DNA of 46,289 nt from Tissierellia bacterium (GTDB lineage: Bacteria > Bacillota > Clostridia > Tissierellales > Peptoniphilaceae), in the NCBI GenBank assembly GCA_030529425.1, contig JAUMWX010000010.1, positions 1 through 46,289 of the forward strand, given 5' to 3'. The stretch's first letter is position 1. The number at the start of each line of letters is the position of its first letter. Below are positions 24,486 to 32,918 of the stretch, in pieces. The notes beneath the pieces were generated by a model. It was not told where the DNA came from. It made no database searches and worked only from the letters and a program-made list of their open reading frames with translations. Position numbers and translations under genes: made by a program.

Positions 24486-26120
24486 ATGGAAAGACTAGGA
24501 TATAAGGAGTTAAGAGCCGGAATTATAGGTGCTTATAATAACCTTGAAAATAATAAAGAGATGGTTAACGGATTGAATGTATTCCCTGTTCCGGATGGAG
24601 ATACGGGAACAAATATGTCTTTGACTATGAAAAGTGTAATGAATAAATTACAGTCAAGTGAGGACAATATACCTTCCATTGCTAAAGCGTTGGGAACCGG
24701 ATCATTGATGGGAGCAAGAGGAAACTCGGGAGTGATTCTGTCACAATTATGTAGAGGAATTACACTGGTATTTGAAAAGTTGGACAGTATAACCATTATC
24801 GACTTGGTTGAAGCTTTGGAAAAAGCAAAAGAAACTGCTTATAAAGCCGTGTTAAAACCTACTGAGGGTACCGTGCTTACAGTTGCCAGAATGATGGCGG
24901 AATTTGCGAGAAACAATTATAAAAATTATACTGAAATCGATGTTTTTATAAAGGATATTATTGCTGAAGGAGATCGAGTGTTAAATACAACACCGGATAT
25001 GTTGCCTGTATTGAAAGAGGCGGGGGTTGTTGACGCCGGAGGTAAAGGGCTTATAGTTTTATTGGAGGGATTTTTGTCTGCGATTACCGGAAAAGAAATT
25101 AATTTTAAGTCTGTTGAATATGTTAAGGCTGTAAATCTTGGTGCTTCAGTGTCTCATCATTCAAATGTAAAGCCTGAAGATATCGAATTTGGATATTGTA
25201 CTGAATTTTTGATAAATCACGACGGAAGCCAAAGTTTTGAAGAATTTAAGGAAATTATTCAGGAGTTTGGGGATTCCATAGTATGTGTCGGAGCTGACAA
25301 CTTGATAAAGACACATATTCACACAAACAATCCCGGACATATATTGGAGTTGGCTCTTCAAAGAGGATTTTTGAGTGACATAAAAATTGAAAATATGAGA
25401 GTACAAAATGCTCAAGTAAACGAGTTGCAGGCGATGCAACAAGTTAAGTCAGCCAAAAAGAAGAAATACGGATTTGTAAGCATCAGTATAGGAGAAGGTT
25501 TTGATAAGATTTTTAAAGATCTTCATGTGGATGAACTTATTTCCGGAGGACAGACAATGAATCCGTCGACCGAAGATATCGTTGAAGCTGTCGATAAGGT
25601 TAGCGCTGAAACTGTTTTTGTATTCCCTAACAATAAAAATATTATCCTTGCTGCAAAACAAGCTGTTGAATTGGTGGAAAACAAGGAATTGGTTGTTGTG
25701 GAAACTAAGTCAATCCCTGAAGCGTTTACAGCTTTGCTTAATTTTGATGAGGAGTCATCAGCTGAAGAAAATCTTGAGATGATGACTGAATCTATGGAAA
25801 CAGTGGAAACTCTTCAATTGACATATGCGGTTAGAGATACAAAAAACGGCGAACTTGAAATTAAAGAAAATGACATTATCGGAATCAAAGGAAAAGAGAT
25901 AGTGGTAAACGGCAAAGATGTTGAAGAAACCATGTTGAAACTTATTGAGAAATCTATAACTGAAGATTCCGGACTTTTGACAGTTTATGCAGGTGAAGAA
26001 GTAAGTGACGAAGAAATGGATTCACTTTTGGAAAAGCTTGAAGAAAAATACGAAGATTTGGATGTACAGATGATTAGAGGAGGACAACCTCTTTATTACT
26101 ACATCGCTTCTGTAGAATAA
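24486..26120 (+). CDS. fakA: Fatty acid kinase ATP-binding subunit FakA (DhaL/DegV-like)
   Basis: FakA phosphorylates fatty acids that are presented by a FakB (DegV) partner, letting exogenous fatty acids enter phospholipid synthesis. The N-terminal DhaL-type kinase domain covers about residues 1-200, with the Mg-binding Asp motif VPDGDTGTNMSLTM (about 32-45) and GARGNSGVILSQ. The middle and C-terminal parts resemble the FakA partner-interacting region and end with RGGQPLYYYIASVE. Two ATGs are adjacent (24483 and 24486). AGGAGG is one base from the first and four from the second, so I prefer 24486. No fakB is in the window. Confidence 0.94.
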   Translation: MERLGYKELRAGIIGAYNNLENNKEMVNGLNVFPVPDGDTGTNMSLTMKSVMNKLQSSEDNIPSIAKALGTGSLMGARGNSGVILSQLCRGITLVFEKLDSITIIDLVEALEKAKETAYKAVLKPTEGTVLTVARMMAEFARNNYKNYTEIDVFIKDIIAEGDRVLNTTPDMLPVLKEAGVVDAGGKGLIVLLEGFLSAITGKEINFKSVEYVKAVNLGASVSHHSNVKPEDIEFGYCTEFLINHDGSQSFEEFKEIIQEFGDSIVCVGADNLIKTHIHTNNPGHILELALQRGFLSDIKIENMRVQNAQVNELQAMQQVKSAKKKKYGFVSISIGEGFDKIFKDLHVDELISGGQTMNPSTEDIVEAVDKVSAETVFVFPNNKNIILAAKQAVELVENKELVVVETKSIPEAFTALLNFDEESSAEENLEMMTESMETVETLQLTYAVRDTKNGELEIKENDIIGIKGKEIVVNGKDVEETMLKLIEKSITEDSGLLTVYAGEEVSDEEMDSLLEKLEEKYEDLDVQMIRGGQPLYYYIASVE

Positions 26121-26121
26121 T

Positions 26122-28113
26122 ATGAAATTAAGTGATATTAAAGGGATAGGTAAAAAAAAGTTTGATTTGTTGAATTCATTGGGCATAATGAATATATCGG
26201 ACTTGGCAAATTATTTACCCAACAGATATGAGGACAGAAGTAGGAAGACCAAAATAAAAGAGTCTTTGGATGGATTAAAGTCCTATTATGAACTTAAAAT
26301 TACAAGCAAGCCCAAGACATATTATTATGCTTCCAAGAAGAGCATTACCAGATGTAAGGCTACGGATGGAGAGGATTTTATAAATATAGTTTGGTACAAT
26401 GACAAATTCTCGGCAAGAGCACTTATTAACGGCGAAACATACAAGTTTTACGGAATGTATGACGAATCAAAAAATGCCTTAATAAACCCTATAATTTCAC
26501 AATTAAATGATGACTCGATAGGTGGGATTTATCCCATCTATTCTATTAAGCGAGGATTGTCAAATAAGGAAATTATTTCCTACAAAGATCGTTTGTTCGG
26601 CACGAAACACCTCGAAACAGAATATTTGAGCGAGGAGCAGATTCAGAAATACTCTTTGTTGGAAATGAATGATATGCTTAAAAAATTGCATAGACCGAAT
26701 AGCTTTATCGATTTATTGAGAGCGAAGAATACCTATGCAATTAGGGAGCTTTTCATTGAAAAACTGTCAAACAGGATATATAGAAATATTTTGGATTCAT
26801 CACATATAGAATTTTTCGAGATTGACATTGAAAGGATTATTTATCCCGAATTGGAATTTGAATTGACGGCTTCTCAAAAATCCGCAATTTATGATATACA
26901 AAAAGACATGTCGTCGCAGAAACGCATGAACAGGCTTGTAATCGGAGATGTTGGTTCAGGCAAAACTGTAGTCGGGATAATAGGATCCGTTATTTCTGCG
27001 AAAAACGGATATCAGACTGCGTTTATGGCTCCTACTGAATTGCTGGCGAAACAGCATTTCAATAATTATCAAAATTTCTTGCGAAAAACAGGGATAAGTT
27101 GTGATATTTTGACGGGAGCTACTAAAACTTCTCGAAAAAAAGATATAAAGAACAGGCTGGCAAATAACGAAATAGATGTTATATTCGGAACTCATGTGCT
27201 ATTTCAGGATGTTGTGGAGTTTTCCAATCTGGGCTTGGTGATTTTGGATGAACAACAGAGATTTGGAGTCTTTCAAAGAAAAAAACTTTCCGACAAGGGG
27301 ATGCATCCCGATATGTTACTATTGACAGCCACACCCATTCCGAGAACCATGGCATTATCATTGTATGATGATTTGGATGTCTCATTTATAGACTCGCAAG
27401 ATAGATTCAGACAGAAGATAGATACTTATTTGTTGCCGATCAATAAAGAAAAAAGAGTTATAGATTTCGCTCTACAACAGGTGAAGGAAGGAAGACAGGT
27501 GTATGTTATCGCTTCAAGGGTTGAAAACAGCGATGACTTGGAATCGGTGGAAAAACTTTATGAAAGAATCTCAAAATATCTGGATAAAAATGCAAGAGTT
27601 GACTATTTGCACGGCAAGATGACTTCTGAGGAAAAACAAACAAAACAGGAGAAATTTCAAAATCATGAAATTGATATCTTGATATCCACCACTATTGTTG
27701 AGGTTGGGATTGATGTCAAAAATGCCAATCTGATAATAATTTACGATGCAAATCAATTTGGTTTGTCACAACTACATCAACTCAGAGGACGAGTCGGAAG
27801 AGGAAACCATAAATCCTATTGTATCTTTATAACGGGAAATGCTGAGGATTCCGAAAAATTGAATTTTCTGGTTGAAAATGACGACGGATTTGAAATTGCA
27901 AGAAAGGATTTGGAATTGAGAGGATCCGGGCAAATTTACGGATTGGAGCAGTCAGGATTTGGAAATAATTACTCCGATCTCATAATGAATGAAAAGATTA
28001 TAGAAACCTCAACAAAATTGGCACAGGAAGTTTTTGGAAAAGAAATTGATGACAGATTGAAAAGAATTATAGAGAACAGATTGTTGAATTATCAAAAAAT
28101 TATAATGAATTGA
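26122..28113 (+). CDS. recG: ATP-dependent DNA helicase RecG
   Basis: RecG remodels stalled replication forks and branch-migrates Holliday junctions. The 663-residue length is normal. The N-terminal wedge/OB domain fills about residues 1-230. Helicase motifs follow: Walker A GDVGSGKTV near 275-283, motif II ILDEQQRFG (usual RecG form is DEQHRFG, so the last position is Gln in place of His), TATPIPRT, the VEVGIDVKNA segment, and GRVGRG. The C-terminal TRG-like part follows. It begins one base after the fakA stop codon and lies in the same operon. Confidence 0.95.
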   Translation: MKLSDIKGIGKKKFDLLNSLGIMNISDLANYLPNRYEDRSRKTKIKESLDGLKSYYELKITSKPKTYYYASKKSITRCKATDGEDFINIVWYNDKFSARALINGETYKFYGMYDESKNALINPIISQLNDDSIGGIYPIYSIKRGLSNKEIISYKDRLFGTKHLETEYLSEEQIQKYSLLEMNDMLKKLHRPNSFIDLLRAKNTYAIRELFIEKLSNRIYRNILDSSHIEFFEIDIERIIYPELEFELTASQKSAIYDIQKDMSSQKRMNRLVIGDVGSGKTVVGIIGSVISAKNGYQTAFMAPTELLAKQHFNNYQNFLRKTGISCDILTGATKTSRKKDIKNRLANNEIDVIFGTHVLFQDVVEFSNLGLVILDEQQRFGVFQRKKLSDKGMHPDMLLLTATPIPRTMALSLYDDLDVSFIDSQDRFRQKIDTYLLPINKEKRVIDFALQQVKEGRQVYVIASRVENSDDLESVEKLYERISKYLDKNARVDYLHGKMTSEEKQTKQEKFQNHEIDILISTTIVEVGIDVKNANLIIIYDANQFGLSQLHQLRGRVGRGNHKSYCIFITGNAEDSEKLNFLVENDDGFEIARKDLELRGSGQIYGLEQSGFGNNYSDLIMNEKIIETSTKLAQEVFGKEIDDRLKRIIENRLLNYQKIIMN

Positions 28114-28121
28114 AGGTGTTT

Positions 28122-28685
28122 ATGAGGGTAATATCTGGAACCAGAAAGGGACAAAAATTATTTGGACCGAAAAATGAGTTATCAAGGCCGACAGAAGATA
28201 GAATCAAGGAAGCTATATTTAATGTACTTGGAAATATTGGTCCCGAATCCGTTGTTTTAGATCTTTTTGCATGTACCGGTTCAATAGGAATCGAATTTTT
28301 GAGCAGAGGGGCAAAAAAGACTTATTTTTCCGAGATAAAAAAGGACAATATCGAAATATTAAAAAGAAATCTGGAGAAAACGAAATTTTTAGAAAACTCC
28401 GTTATATTAAAAGGTGATTATAGATCCAATTTGTTGAAAATTTCTGAAAAAATAGACTATATCTACATAGATGCACCGTATAAGTCTGATTATTATATAA
28501 AATCCATGGAGATAATATTGGAAAATGAAAAGCTGATGGATGCTATTATAATTACAGAAATGGATAGGGATGAGAATTTTTCTGAAAAATATGATAAAAT
28601 ATCATTAGTTTTTAATAGAAAATACGGAAACAAGTATATTAAGATTTATGTGAGGAAAACAGATGAAAGTAGTATATCCAGGTAG
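28122..28685 (+). CDS. rsmD: 16S rRNA (guanine966-N2)-methyltransferase RsmD
   Basis: RsmD methylates G966 (E. coli numbering) of 16S rRNA in the assembled small subunit. The 187-residue protein begins MRVISGTRKGQKL, like other RsmD proteins, and has RPTEDRIKEAIFNVL, then SAM motif I VLDLFACTGSIGIEFLSRGA. The catalytic motif is IDAPY, where most family members have DPPY. I chose the ATG at 28122, with GAAGG upstream; the TTG at 28110 lies inside the recG end. It overlaps coaD by 23 bases. Confidence 0.92.
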   Translation: MRVISGTRKGQKLFGPKNELSRPTEDRIKEAIFNVLGNIGPESVVLDLFACTGSIGIEFLSRGAKKTYFSEIKKDNIEILKRNLEKTKFLENSVILKGDYRSNLLKISEKIDYIYIDAPYKSDYYIKSMEIILENEKLMDAIIITEMDRDENFSEKYDKISLVFNRKYGNKYIKIYVRKTDESSISR

Positions 28686-29145
28686 TTTTGATCCGGTAAC
28701 AAACGGGCATTTGGACATAATTAGAAGAGCGGCGGTAACATTTGATGAGGTTGTGGTTGCCGTTTTGGTCAATAGCCAGAAAAAGGGCTTGTTCTCAATG
28801 GAAGAGAGAATTGAAATGTTGCAGGAATTATTGTATGATTATGATAATGTTTCAGTAAAACTGTTTTCCGGATTATTGGTGGATTTTCTTGAAGATGAAA
28901 ATATTGATGCAATTATCAGGGGGCTGAGAGCCGTTGCAGATTATGAAGTCGAGTTGCAGTTGGCACATCTGAATAAGTATATTTCAAAAGGGAAATACGA
29001 GACATTATTCATGGTTGCAGGAACGGATGTATCATTTTTAAGTTCCAGTGTAGTTAAGGAAATAGCATCCTATCATGGAGACATATCAAACTTGGTTCCT
29101 GATCAAATAGTACAAAGAATATATGATAAATACAAGGAGAAATGA
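28663..29145 (+). CDS. coaD: Phosphopantetheine adenylyltransferase
   Basis: CoaD makes dephospho-CoA from 4'-phosphopantetheine and ATP. The 160-residue length is normal for this hexameric enzyme. MKVVYPGSFDPVTNGHLDIIRRA holds the nucleotide-binding (T/H)xGH motif (TNGH, residues 15-18). IIRGLRAVADYEVELQLAHLN and the FLSSSVVKEIASYHGDISNLVP region (ISSSxVR family motif) complete the site. It follows rsmD with a 23-base overlap, the usual order in Firmicutes. Confidence 0.96.
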   Translation: MKVVYPGSFDPVTNGHLDIIRRAAVTFDEVVVAVLVNSQKKGLFSMEERIEMLQELLYDYDNVSVKLFSGLLVDFLEDENIDAIIRGLRAVADYEVELQLAHLNKYISKGKYETLFMVAGTDVSFLSSSVVKEIASYHGDISNLVPDQIVQRIYDKYKEK

Positions 29146-29146
29146 A

Positions 29147-29620
29147 ATGGATATTTTAAAATTAATTGATGAACTTGAAGAGATATTTGATGAAGCTTCC
29201 AATCTGCCTTTCAGCAAAAAGGTTTCAGTTAACCCGGATGAAGTTTACGAATTAATCAATGATTTGAGAGATGCAATCCCTGAAGAAATAAAAGAAGCCA
29301 GATGGATTAATGAAGAGAGAGAAAGAATCCTTAAAGAGGCAAATGTTCAAGCAGATCAAATATTAAACGATGCACGCAATGAAGTGGAAAGAAGTTATCA
29401 GGAGGCGAACAGAAGATACAAAGAGCTTGTTAATCAGGAATCCATAACAATTGAAGCCAAAAAACAGGCTGAACAAATAATTGCTGATGCCAAAGTTACT
29501 GCAAATACCATTACTACAAATTCATTGGCATATGTTGACGGAATGCTTGTAAAAACTCAGGATGAATTGAAGAATTTACTGAAAGTTATCGATGAAAATA
29601 GAGAGCAGTTGAAATACTGA
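29147..29620 (+). CDS. Coiled-coil protein of unknown function
   Basis: The 157-residue protein is soluble and highly helical, with an Ala/Glu/Lys-rich coiled coil from about residue 50 to 125 (RERILKEANVQAD onward) that resembles ATP synthase subunit b or V-type subunit H stalks and DivIVA-like proteins. Such proteins often follow coaD in clostridia, but I do not know their function. The ATG at 29147 is chosen because GGAG lies before it; the longer frame from 29123 starts inside coaD. It is the last gene before a terminator. Confidence 0.75.
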   Translation: MDILKLIDELEEIFDEASNLPFSKKVSVNPDEVYELINDLRDAIPEEIKEARWINEERERILKEANVQADQILNDARNEVERSYQEANRRYKELVNQESITIEAKKQAEQIIADAKVTANTITTNSLAYVDGMLVKTQDELKNLLKVIDENREQLKY

Positions 29621-29656
29621 TAGATTTTAAAACTGAGATAATTAAATTGAATATGT

Positions 29657-29710
29657 GAGAGGCAAAGTCGGATTAAATTTAGAAATATCTGATTATGCCT
29701 CTTTTTGTTT
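29657..29710 (+). terminator. Terminator of the asp23-recG-coaD operon
   Basis: GAGGCA (29659-29664) and TGCCTC (29696-29701) close a longer stem with an inner GAT/ATC pair and an AT-rich loop, followed by TTTTTGTTTT. Confidence 0.75.
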
Positions 29711-29879
29711 TGACAAAAAATATTTTCGAAAATTTTATATAATTAATGATAAGTGATATTAAAATTGTTAAGATACAATTTAATAAAATTTGAATTATTA
29801 TACCTATATCAAACCCAAAACTATTTTATTAAAATATAGAAACTTTTAGACCTAAAATCACATTAATTAAGGATAATAT

Positions 29880-29908
29880 TTGAAAATCTTCCTAAAATAT
29901 AAGATAAT
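29880..29908 (+). promoter_or_regulatory. Promoter candidate of the Tad pilus operon
   Basis: TTGAAA (29880-29885), a 17-base spacer and GATAAT (29903-29908) lie 44 bases before the phosphatase ATG. It is the best match in the gap and the only promoter I find for the eleven downstream genes. Confidence 0.5.
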
Positions 29909-29952
29909 AATAAACTGTGATGATGTAATTTTTAATTTAGAGGAATAGTAAA

Positions 29953-30717
29953 ATGAAATATACTGTATCAACCATTTCAGATATCGGAAATATAAAAACA
30001 AAAAATCAAGATAGCATTTTAGTTAAAAATATCAAAACTGGTAATGGAGACTCAATAATACTTTCAATTGTATGTGACGGAGTTGGAGGTTTAGATAAGG
30101 GAGAAATTGCCAGTTTTACAGTTATTCATAAATTTAATGAATGGATTTCCGATTTTTTAATTAAGAACAGTTTTAGTTTGGAGAAAGTGAAAATTGATTG
30201 GGATTATTTGATTAAAGACTTAAATTTAAAAATATATGAGTATGGTAAAGAAAACAGTTGTACTCTAGGTACGACAATCAGTGCCATTTTGATTTATAAT
30301 GACAATTATTTAATATCTCAAGTCGGAGATTCAAGGATATATAAAATAGAAGATAAAATAGAAAAATTAACTAAAGATCAGACAGTAGGACAAAGAGAAT
30401 TGGACTTAGGCAATATTACATATTTTGAGTTCAAAGAAGACAGAAGAAGAAGTATATTATTGCAGGCGATTGGAACTTCAAAGTCTATTTTCCCCGTATA
30501 TAGCTATGGGAAAATAGGAAAATATGGAACAATACTGATATGTTCCGATGGATTTTCAAATAAATTGGAAGCGAGCGAGATGTATGAGGAATTGGAATTT
30601 AGAAACTTGGAAAGTAAAGAAATTATGGAAGATAGACTAAAAAGTTTGGTTTCTAAAGTTAAGCAAAGAAATGAAAGAGACAATATCTCAGCTATATTAT
30701 TAAAATATGAGGAATGA
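29953..30717 (+). CDS. PP2C-family Ser/Thr protein phosphatase
   Basis: The 254-residue cytoplasmic protein removes phosphate from Ser/Thr with two metal ions (PPM/Stp family). Metal-ligand motifs are all visible: IGNIKTKNQDS near residues 13-23, CDGVGGLDKGE near 42-52, VGDSRIYKI near 120, CSDGFSN and the final ERDNISAIL. It is a close match to Stp1/PrpC-type bacterial phosphatases. Its gene is first in the pilus operon and directly precedes a kinase gene, so the pair should act on the same substrates. A search for those substrates starts with the neighbours. Confidence 0.93.
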   Translation: MKYTVSTISDIGNIKTKNQDSILVKNIKTGNGDSIILSIVCDGVGGLDKGEIASFTVIHKFNEWISDFLIKNSFSLEKVKIDWDYLIKDLNLKIYEYGKENSCTLGTTISAILIYNDNYLISQVGDSRIYKIEDKIEKLTKDQTVGQRELDLGNITYFEFKEDRRRSILLQAIGTSKSIFPVYSYGKIGKYGTILICSDGFSNKLEASEMYEELEFRNLESKEIMEDRLKSLVSKVKQRNERDNISAILLKYEE

Positions 30718-30718
30718 T

Positions 30719-32401
30719 ATGCAATCTAAAGTAGGTACAATATTAGATGGAAAATATGAAATATTAAAGCAAATAGGAAAAGGCGGTATGTCCATAGTAT
30801 ATTTGGCGATGGACAGAAGATTAAATAAACAATGGGCTGTAAAAGAAATAGCTAAAAGATCCGATAAAAATATAGATGAGATAGTTATAAACAGTTTGCT
30901 CATAGAGGCAAATCTTATGAAGAAGTTGGATCACCCTTCTTTACCGCGAATTGTAGACATTATAGAGGAAGAAGATACTATTTATATAGTTATGGACTAT
31001 ATTGAGGGCGAGTCATTGGACAAAATCGTAAAAGAGTACGGACCTCAACCTCAGGATCTTGTTATTGAATGGGCTTTACAATTATGTGACACATTAAGGT
31101 ACCTTCATTCACAAAATCCTCCTATTATTTATAGAGATATGAAACCGGGTAATATCATGATTAAACCCGATGGAAATATAAAGGTTATAGATTTTGGAAT
31201 TGCCAGAGAATATAAGGAAGATGGATTATCGGACACAAAAGTTTTGGGAACTAAGGGGTATGCACCTCCGGAACAACACGGATTGCGACAGACTGATGCG
31301 CGCTCGGATATATATTCATTGGGGATGACAATTCAGAACTTGTTGACAGGAGAAGATCCAAGAAGACCCGATTACGAATACAAGCCTTTAAGAACTTACG
31401 ATTCTGACTTTTCAGGAGGATTGGAGAGAATCATAGAAAAATGTATAGAGCTTAATCCGGACGACAGATATCAAAATTGTGAGGATTTAATGTATGCGTT
31501 GTACAACTATGAAAAAGAAGATGTTAATTATCAAATAAAACAAAAAAAGAAGCTTAATATTTTTATCGGGACAAGTATTATGACAGTTATATTTCTGTTA
31601 GGGGGACTTTTCTCTATGTATATGTCAAGATTGGAGCTTAATAGAGATTATGATTCAAAAATAAACATATCTGAATCGACCCCTTATAAAGAAAAGATAA
31701 GCTCTTATATTGAGGCTATAGAAATTAATCCGAATAAACAGGATGCTTATTTGAAGCTTATATCTGCATATGTAGACAGCGGTGTATTTGGAGATGAACA
31801 GAGTTCTCAATTAAATACCATACTTAACGGAAAAGCACACAATCTTGATAAAAACGATGAAAAAACTCTCAAACTCTATTACGAAACCGCTACAATGTAT
31901 CTCTACTTGTACACCGGAAGTGATGACAGTTTCAGAGCGAGGATATTAAAGTCAAGACCGTACTTTGAAACTATTGTTAAATCTGAAAATAAAGATTTTG
32001 AATATTATGATATTTCTTATAACTATAATATTATTGGCGATTTTTATTCAAAGTATATTATAAATTCAACAAGTATTAAAGAACCTAAATTGGAAGATTA
32101 TGAAGAATTATTGTCATCTCTGAAAGTTTGTATTCAGAATTTAAGAGAATATGAAGCGGAGGATGCTCCATATATAAAATTGACAACATATAGTGAAATA
32201 CAAAACTTGTTGAACAATCACAGAAACGGTATGGCTAAAGTTGGAATTGATAAGAGTAAAATACTCGATATATTGAAAGACATATCGAACAATACACAAA
32301 GGACTCAGGTCACTCAACAAAAATCTATAAATATTAAGAATGATATAGAAAAAAACAATTTAGCCATTTTGGAAAATTTAAGAAATGCATATTTAAGGTA
32401 G
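30719..32401 (+). CDS. Membrane Ser/Thr protein kinase (Hanks type, no PASTA)
   Basis: The start is the ATG at 30719, six bases after GAGG. The 560-residue protein has a kinase domain at about 10-270: P-loop GKGGMSIV (20-27), Lys42 in AVKEI, catalytic YRDMKPGN with Asp140 (Tyr in place of the usual His), and IDFG with Asp158, then GTKGYAPPEQ. The transmembrane segment is about 280-302. The external C-terminal 255 residues form repeated helices (a TPR-like EINPNKQDAYLKLISAY segment) and contain no PASTA domain, unlike the common PrkC/Stk1 type. It should sense an external signal, perhaps pilus assembly, and phosphorylate internal targets (inference). Confidence 0.9.
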   Translation: MQSKVGTILDGKYEILKQIGKGGMSIVYLAMDRRLNKQWAVKEIAKRSDKNIDEIVINSLLIEANLMKKLDHPSLPRIVDIIEEEDTIYIVMDYIEGESLDKIVKEYGPQPQDLVIEWALQLCDTLRYLHSQNPPIIYRDMKPGNIMIKPDGNIKVIDFGIAREYKEDGLSDTKVLGTKGYAPPEQHGLRQTDARSDIYSLGMTIQNLLTGEDPRRPDYEYKPLRTYDSDFSGGLERIIEKCIELNPDDRYQNCEDLMYALYNYEKEDVNYQIKQKKKLNIFIGTSIMTVIFLLGGLFSMYMSRLELNRDYDSKINISESTPYKEKISSYIEAIEINPNKQDAYLKLISAYVDSGVFGDEQSSQLNTILNGKAHNLDKNDEKTLKLYYETATMYLYLYTGSDDSFRARILKSRPYFETIVKSENKDFEYYDISYNYNIIGDFYSKYIINSTSIKEPKLEDYEELLSSLKVCIQNLREYEAEDAPYIKLTTYSEIQNLLNNHRNGMAKVGIDKSKILDILKDISNNTQRTQVTQQKSINIKNDIEKNNLAILENLRNAYLR

Positions 32402-32407
32402 ATAGAC

Positions 32408-32917
32408 ATGGTTAACATATATAAAAACATTTCATATATATTTATCGGGATGTCATTAATTTTTTTGATGCTGAGCATATTAATATATTTCAAGTTTGAG
32501 ATAAAAAAAATATTAGGAGAGTTATCAGGAAAAACAATAAAAAAATCCATTGAAGACATAAAAAATAAAAATATAAACAGAAATATTTATAATCCGTCTT
32601 CAACAAGCTATATGACAAATCCTATTTTTTCATCCGAACTTAAAAGTAATATCAGACAAAATATCAATGATTTTGGTGTTAAAAGCGGTTATAGTTTGGA
32701 AGAAATTGAACATCGGAATCCGGAAGAGAGTAATCAAACCGAAGTATTATCCGAAACATTTACTACTGTTTTATATGAAGAAAATAAAAATTTCTATGAA
32801 ACGGAAGTATTATCAGTAAATACCGACGATATTGATTTACGCAATAAAGAATCAAATCATTATGAGATAATAGAAGAAATAATAATATCAGATACAAACA
32901 ATACAATTGGGAGGTAG
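32408..32917 (+). CDS. Small membrane protein with three TxVL motifs
   Basis: I do not recognise a family. The 169-residue protein has one transmembrane segment at about residues 8-28, a basic region after it, and an acidic C-terminal tail. The tail carries TEVL (111-114), TTVL (119-122) and TEVL (132-135). These fit the pattern Thr-x-x-Leu, which FHA domains recognise when the Thr is phosphorylated, and similar repeated TTVL motifs are kinase targets in other bacteria. With the kinase gene just upstream, it may be the kinase's substrate and a docking site (inference). It lies six bases after the kinase and one base before the next ATG. No FHA-domain gene is seen here. Confidence 0.8.
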   Translation: MVNIYKNISYIFIGMSLIFLMLSILIYFKFEIKKILGELSGKTIKKSIEDIKNKNINRNIYNPSSTSYMTNPIFSSELKSNIRQNINDFGVKSGYSLEEIEHRNPEESNQTEVLSETFTTVLYEENKNFYETEVLSVNTDDIDLRNKESNHYEIIEEIIISDTNNTIGR

Positions 32918-32918
32918 T

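Larger units (their letters stand above)
29621..29952. other. 332-base intergenic region
   Basis: It holds the terminator of the recG-coaD operon at 29657-29710 and a promoter-like pair at 29880-29908 before the pilus operon. The stretch between (about 29711-29879) is very AT-rich and I see no gene in it. Confidence 0.55.
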
